DNA from: Clostridium sp. CAG:221
GTDB taxonomy: Bacteria > Bacillota > Clostridia > Clostridiales > Clostridiaceae
DNA length: 15,856 bases
Assembly (NCBI GenBank): GCA_000435835.1
Contig: FR883382.1
Coordinates: 50,758-66,613 of the forward strand
Direction: 5' to 3'
The notes under the pieces are model-generated. The model searched no databases and was not told the origin of the DNA. It saw only the letters and a program-made list of their open reading frames with translations. The position numbers were made by a program, and so were the translations under genes. This document shows positions 13,576 to 15,856 of this stretch, one piece after another (position 1 is the stretch's first letter; each line of letters begins with the position of its first letter).

Positions 13576-13728
13576 ATGAGAAGAATACCTTTAAGATATT
13601 TACAAGAAAATAGTATCACAGCAATGGATATATATAACCCTAATGGGAAGCTTTTAATTAGTAAAGGGTTGAAAATAGATAAAGATATGATAGAATTATT
13701 GAAAAAAAATAAAATTATATATATATAA
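13576..13728 (+). CDS. N-terminal segment of an HD-GYP protein, out of frame with the rest
   Basis: A 50-codon frame, MRRIPLRYLQENSITAMDIY through LLKKNKIIYI, ending in TAA at 13726-13728. This is the familiar N-terminal segment of clostridial HD-GYP proteins (pattern: two-strand start, then D-I-Y-x-x-x-G-K-L-L-I-x-K-G, then a helix of the type IEKLKK). It has the only good ribosome site of the locus: GGAG eight bases ahead of the ATG at 13576. The next frame, coding for the HD-GYP domain, begins at 13728 with no ribosome site; the stop and start share a base (TAATG). The switch falls in a tract of six TA units (13716-13727); five units would give a single open frame reading IIYIMDESKQ. It is therefore one gene split in two, either by mutation or as a coupled or switchable pair. 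Confidence 0.7.
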   Translation: MRRIPLRYLQENSITAMDIYNPNGKLLISKGLKIDKDMIELLKKNKIIYI

Positions 13729-14657
13729 TGGATGAAAGTAAACAAGATATAATTGATGATGTTATTAGTCCAGAATTAAGAAGAGAAGCAGTATTAGAGT
13801 TAAAAAAGATGTGTTATGAATTTTCTAATTTAACATCAATTAAAAAATGTAAAGAAGCAAATAATGTATATATCGAAAGAATTTTAAATTTAGTAAATAG
13901 AATAATTGATGAATTATTAAAGAAAAATAGTTTAACCATAGAACAGATTGATATAAGAGATTTTGAAAACCAATATTTTCAACATTCTGTAAATGTAGCT
14001 ATTATATCTCTTATTATAGGAATTGAATTAAATTATGATATAGATAAACTAAGACGATTAGGAATAGCGGCAATTTTACATGATTTAGGTTATGCCTTTT
14101 TACCTAAAGAAATAATATATAAACCTACTAAATTGTCAAATGAAGAAGAAGAAATAGTAAAGACACATAGTGAAAAAGGATATAATTATTTATCTTTATA
14201 TACTGACATAAGTAGAGACGTTCTTTTACCAATTTTACATCATCATGAAAAGATTGATGGAACTGGTTACCCAAGAGGAATTAAAGGCAATAGAATAAAT
14301 GAATATAGCAAAATAATAGCTATCATAGATTTTTATGATAAATTAATAAATAGTGAAGTTATTCTTCAATCAGATTTACCTAATAATATTTTAGAAAAAA
14401 TAATGGCACATATAGGGTCTGCTTTTGATTATAAAATTGTAGAAGTTTTCTACAAAAAGGTAATACCATTTTTAAAAGGTACCATGCTTAAATTAAGTAA
14501 TGGTGATATAGTCTTAGTTGAAGGAACTATTAATGGATTTCCTGCACGTCCAATTGTAAGAGTAATACAAAGCGATAATAATGAAAAAATTAATAAATGT
14601 ATAAATTTGGTTGATGCTTTAAATCTAAGTATAGATAAAATAGTATATTATTTATAA
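13728..14657 (+). CDS. HD-GYP domain protein, probable c-di-GMP phosphodiesterase (frame-split from its N-terminus)
   Basis: A 309-residue frame with the HD-GYP phosphohydrolase domain at ~80-225. Visible: His86 in FQHSVNVA, His118-Asp119 in ILHDLGYAFLP, His147 in KTHSEKGY, His171-173 in ILHHHEKIDGTGYPRG with the GYP motif at 180-182, and the following IAIIDFYDKL. The family hydrolyses cyclic di-GMP. The usual HDxGK motif reads HDLGY here, Tyr122 in place of Lys, so activity may be altered. Residues ~15-75 are a helical linker and residues ~245-309 a C-terminal tail. There is no membrane segment, so it is cytoplasmic. No ribosome site precedes the ATG; translation would depend on coupling to the 50-codon frame upstream or on a restored TA tract. 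Confidence 0.85.
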   Translation: MDESKQDIIDDVISPELRREAVLELKKMCYEFSNLTSIKKCKEANNVYIERILNLVNRIIDELLKKNSLTIEQIDIRDFENQYFQHSVNVAIISLIIGIELNYDIDKLRRLGIAAILHDLGYAFLPKEIIYKPTKLSNEEEEIVKTHSEKGYNYLSLYTDISRDVLLPILHHHEKIDGTGYPRGIKGNRINEYSKIIAIIDFYDKLINSEVILQSDLPNNILEKIMAHIGSAFDYKIVEVFYKKVIPFLKGTMLKLSNGDIVLVEGTINGFPARPIVRVIQSDNNEKINKCINLVDALNLSIDKIVYYL

Positions 14658-14814
14658 TATTAAAAGAATACAAATTTTAAACAATATAAATTATTTAAAA
14701 TTATATTTATATATTTTAGGATAAAATAAAAATATAATTTTAATGGAACCTTTTATTACAATTAATAGTCTAATTATAGGAAAAATAAAATTACATATAA
14801 GGTGGGAGTTTTTA

Positions 14815-15288
14815 ATGAAAAAAATATTAATAAGTGGACTTATACTTGTTATGATGAGCAGTGCTTTAGTTGGTTGTGGAAAAAATAGTGATGTAAGCAG
14901 TAATATTACATCAAAAGAAATAGCAAAAAAACTGATAGAAGCAGATTACTTAATATCACCAAAGGAAGTTGATTCTGATATGGTAGAAGAAGTATATCAT
15001 TTAAATCTTGATGATGTAGAAAATTATGCAATATATGAAACAGAAAGAAGACCAGGTCCAGGATTTATTATGATTGTAAAAGCTAAGGATGGAAAAGTTG
15101 AAAATGTTAAGAATTCAATGGAAAAAGTTTTAGAAGATAAGGTAGGGCAGGCTTTTTATCCAGAAGAACAAGAAGTAGCTGAGAATGCAACTATTGAAGT
15201 TGATGGTAATTTTGTATCATTATTTTTATTAAACAGTGAAGTAGAAGCTGATGCTGAAAAGATGTATAACGATTTAATTCAAAAATAA
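14815..15288 (+). CDS. DUF4358 lipoprotein
   Basis: A 157-residue protein with a lipoprotein signal: MKKILISGLILVMMSSALVG followed by the lipobox Cys21 in ALVGC. It would be anchored to the outer face of the membrane. The mature part matches the DUF4358 pattern of Firmicutes lipoproteins (an alpha/beta domain with FIMIVKAKDGKVENVK and a Glu-rich end) whose function is unknown. The ATG at 14815 is preferred to the frame's first ATG at 14743 because GGTGGGAG lies about eight bases ahead of it and because it starts the signal peptide exactly. It follows the HD-GYP gene by 157 bases of AT-rich DNA with no clear hairpin, and ends before a bidirectional terminator, so it may be its own unit. Confidence 0.85.
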   Translation: MKKILISGLILVMMSSALVGCGKNSDVSSNITSKEIAKKLIEADYLISPKEVDSDMVEEVYHLNLDDVENYAIYETERRPGPGFIMIVKAKDGKVENVKNSMEKVLEDKVGQAFYPEEQEVAENATIEVDGNFVSLFLLNSEVEADAEKMYNDLIQK

Positions 15289-15345
15289 TATTATTTTAAA
15301 ATAAAGATATTTTAAAATAACTATTTATAATAAAAGGGAAAGTAT

Positions 15346-15379
15346 AAAAATCAGCTATCAAATTAGATAGCTGATTTTT
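15346..15379. terminator. Bidirectional terminator between the lipoprotein and collagen-like genes
   Basis: AAAAATCAGCTATC (15346-15359) pairs perfectly with GATAGCTGATTTTT (15366-15379) around a six-base loop. A- and T-runs on both sides let it work for the plus-strand lipoprotein gene and for the minus-strand BclA-like gene, whose stop is at 15406. Confidence 0.88.
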
Positions 15380-15405
15380 ATTATCTACTAGAAATAATCA
15401 ATTGT

Positions 15406-15856
15406 CTAATCACTTACTTTAATTATTGATAGATTAGCATTACTATAAGTTAATGTTCCAGAAGTTGGACTGGTTCCAATAATTCGTACAGTTGTTCCAG
15501 GTGAAGTTGTTGTATATACTTCCTGACCAACTATTGGAGTATTAGCGCTTGTACTTGCATTTATTGCAGTAGTTGATGCAGCTGAAGGGGTAGTTGAACC
15601 ATTAAAGCTTAAACCAACAGTAGATTCAGGAACTGCAGCAGAAGGCACTATAATGTAAGTTATCTTATAAGTTCCAGGTTGTGCTAAAGTTACTGTTCCA
15701 GTAGATGAATCTAGTGTCATGTTAGAAGCAACATTAGTAGTAGTAAGAATTAAAGGAGCTGCAGTTGTGGTTAATGCTGTACTGCCTCCTGTACTTGTAA
15801 ATGTTCCATAGGCAGATGAAATAGTACCAGTAGCACCAGTAGCACCGGTAGCACCA
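15406..15856 (-). CDS. BclA-type collagen-like exosporium protein, C-terminal part (5' end outside window)
   Basis: Read on the minus strand from the window edge the frame starts inside GAT-GAT-GAT collagen-like triplets, then changes to a ~140-residue C-terminal domain ending LSIIKVSD. The pattern TAAPLILTTTNVASNMTL, then VTLAQPGTYKITYIIV, then GLSFNG, then LTYSNANLSIIKV is the BclA/C1q-TNF-like jelly roll that trimerises and forms the tip of spore-surface filaments. The Met at 15720 is internal; the real start is beyond the window, so total length is unknown. Low-complexity Thr/Ala/Ser-rich segments fit a surface or glycosylated protein. It is much less Asn/Ile-rich than the other collagen-like protein at the opposite end of the window, so the two are not recent duplicates. 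Confidence 0.85.
   Translation of the reverse strand, partial: GATGATGATGTISSAYGTFTSTGGSTALTTTAAPLILTTTNVASNMTLDSSTGTVTLAQPGTYKITYIIVPSAAVPESTVGLSFNGSTTPSAASTTAINASTSANTPIVGQEVYTTTSPGTTVRIIGTSPTSGTLTYSNANLSIIKVSD

Noticed and set aside
14743..14814. ATG at 14743 as the start of the lipoprotein
   Set aside because: It would place 24 residues ahead of a perfect lipoprotein signal, and has no ribosome site; ATG 14815 has one.

Overview
The window is very AT-rich, densely coded and uses clean Gram-positive ribosome binding sites. It carries collagen-like spore-surface genes, a DUF4358 lipoprotein, an anaerobe-type thiamine operon (thiH rather than thiO) and clostridial AT-rich dispersed repeats. 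Together these point to a spore-forming Clostridium (Clostridiaceae); the species cannot be fixed from sequence alone. It looks chromosomal: no transposase, integrase, phage structural gene, CRISPR array, rRNA or tRNA was seen.

Layout. Positions 1-450 hold the 3' end of a YitT/DUF2179 membrane protein and its terminator. Positions 498-2873 encode a large mosaic surface protein: beta-sandwich domain, carbohydrate-binding-like middle, DUF11, 17 Gly-X-Y triplets, an 11-residue repeat, and a BclA-like C-terminal domain. Positions 2991-4613 hold three separate small genes: an isochorismatase-fold cysteine hydrolase, a single-domain rhodanese and a CmpB-type membrane protein. Positions 4661-9860 form a thiamine operon: sigma-A promoter, TPP riboswitch, terminator, then thiS-thiF-thiG-thiH-thiC and a TenI-like gene, closed by a strong terminator. 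ThiS carries the sulfur, ThiF adenylates it, ThiG with ThiH-made dehydroglycine forms the thiazole, ThiC makes the pyrimidine, and the TenI-like protein probably tautomerises the thiazole. No thiD, and no clear thiE, is present here.

Positions 9900-12424 hold the most unusual block: two small damaged genes of unknown function (one with a frameshift and no start codon, one with an apparent in-frame stop), then a NUC1-type nuclease and an intracellular-subtilisin-like protease in tandem. Neither enzyme has a signal peptide. Positions 12464-13575 hold a convergent membrane-anchored N-acetylmuramoyl-L-alanine amidase and a divergent control region with a good promoter, phased direct repeats and a palindrome. 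An HD-GYP gene follows, split by a (TA)6 tract that puts its N-terminal segment out of frame through a TAATG junction. The window closes with a DUF4358 lipoprotein and, on the minus strand, the C-terminal part of a second BclA-type collagen-like protein, separated by a bidirectional terminator.

Strongest leads: the TA-tract break in the HD-GYP gene (phase variation, translational coupling or decay), and the cytoplasmic nuclease-protease pair with its decaying small companion genes.
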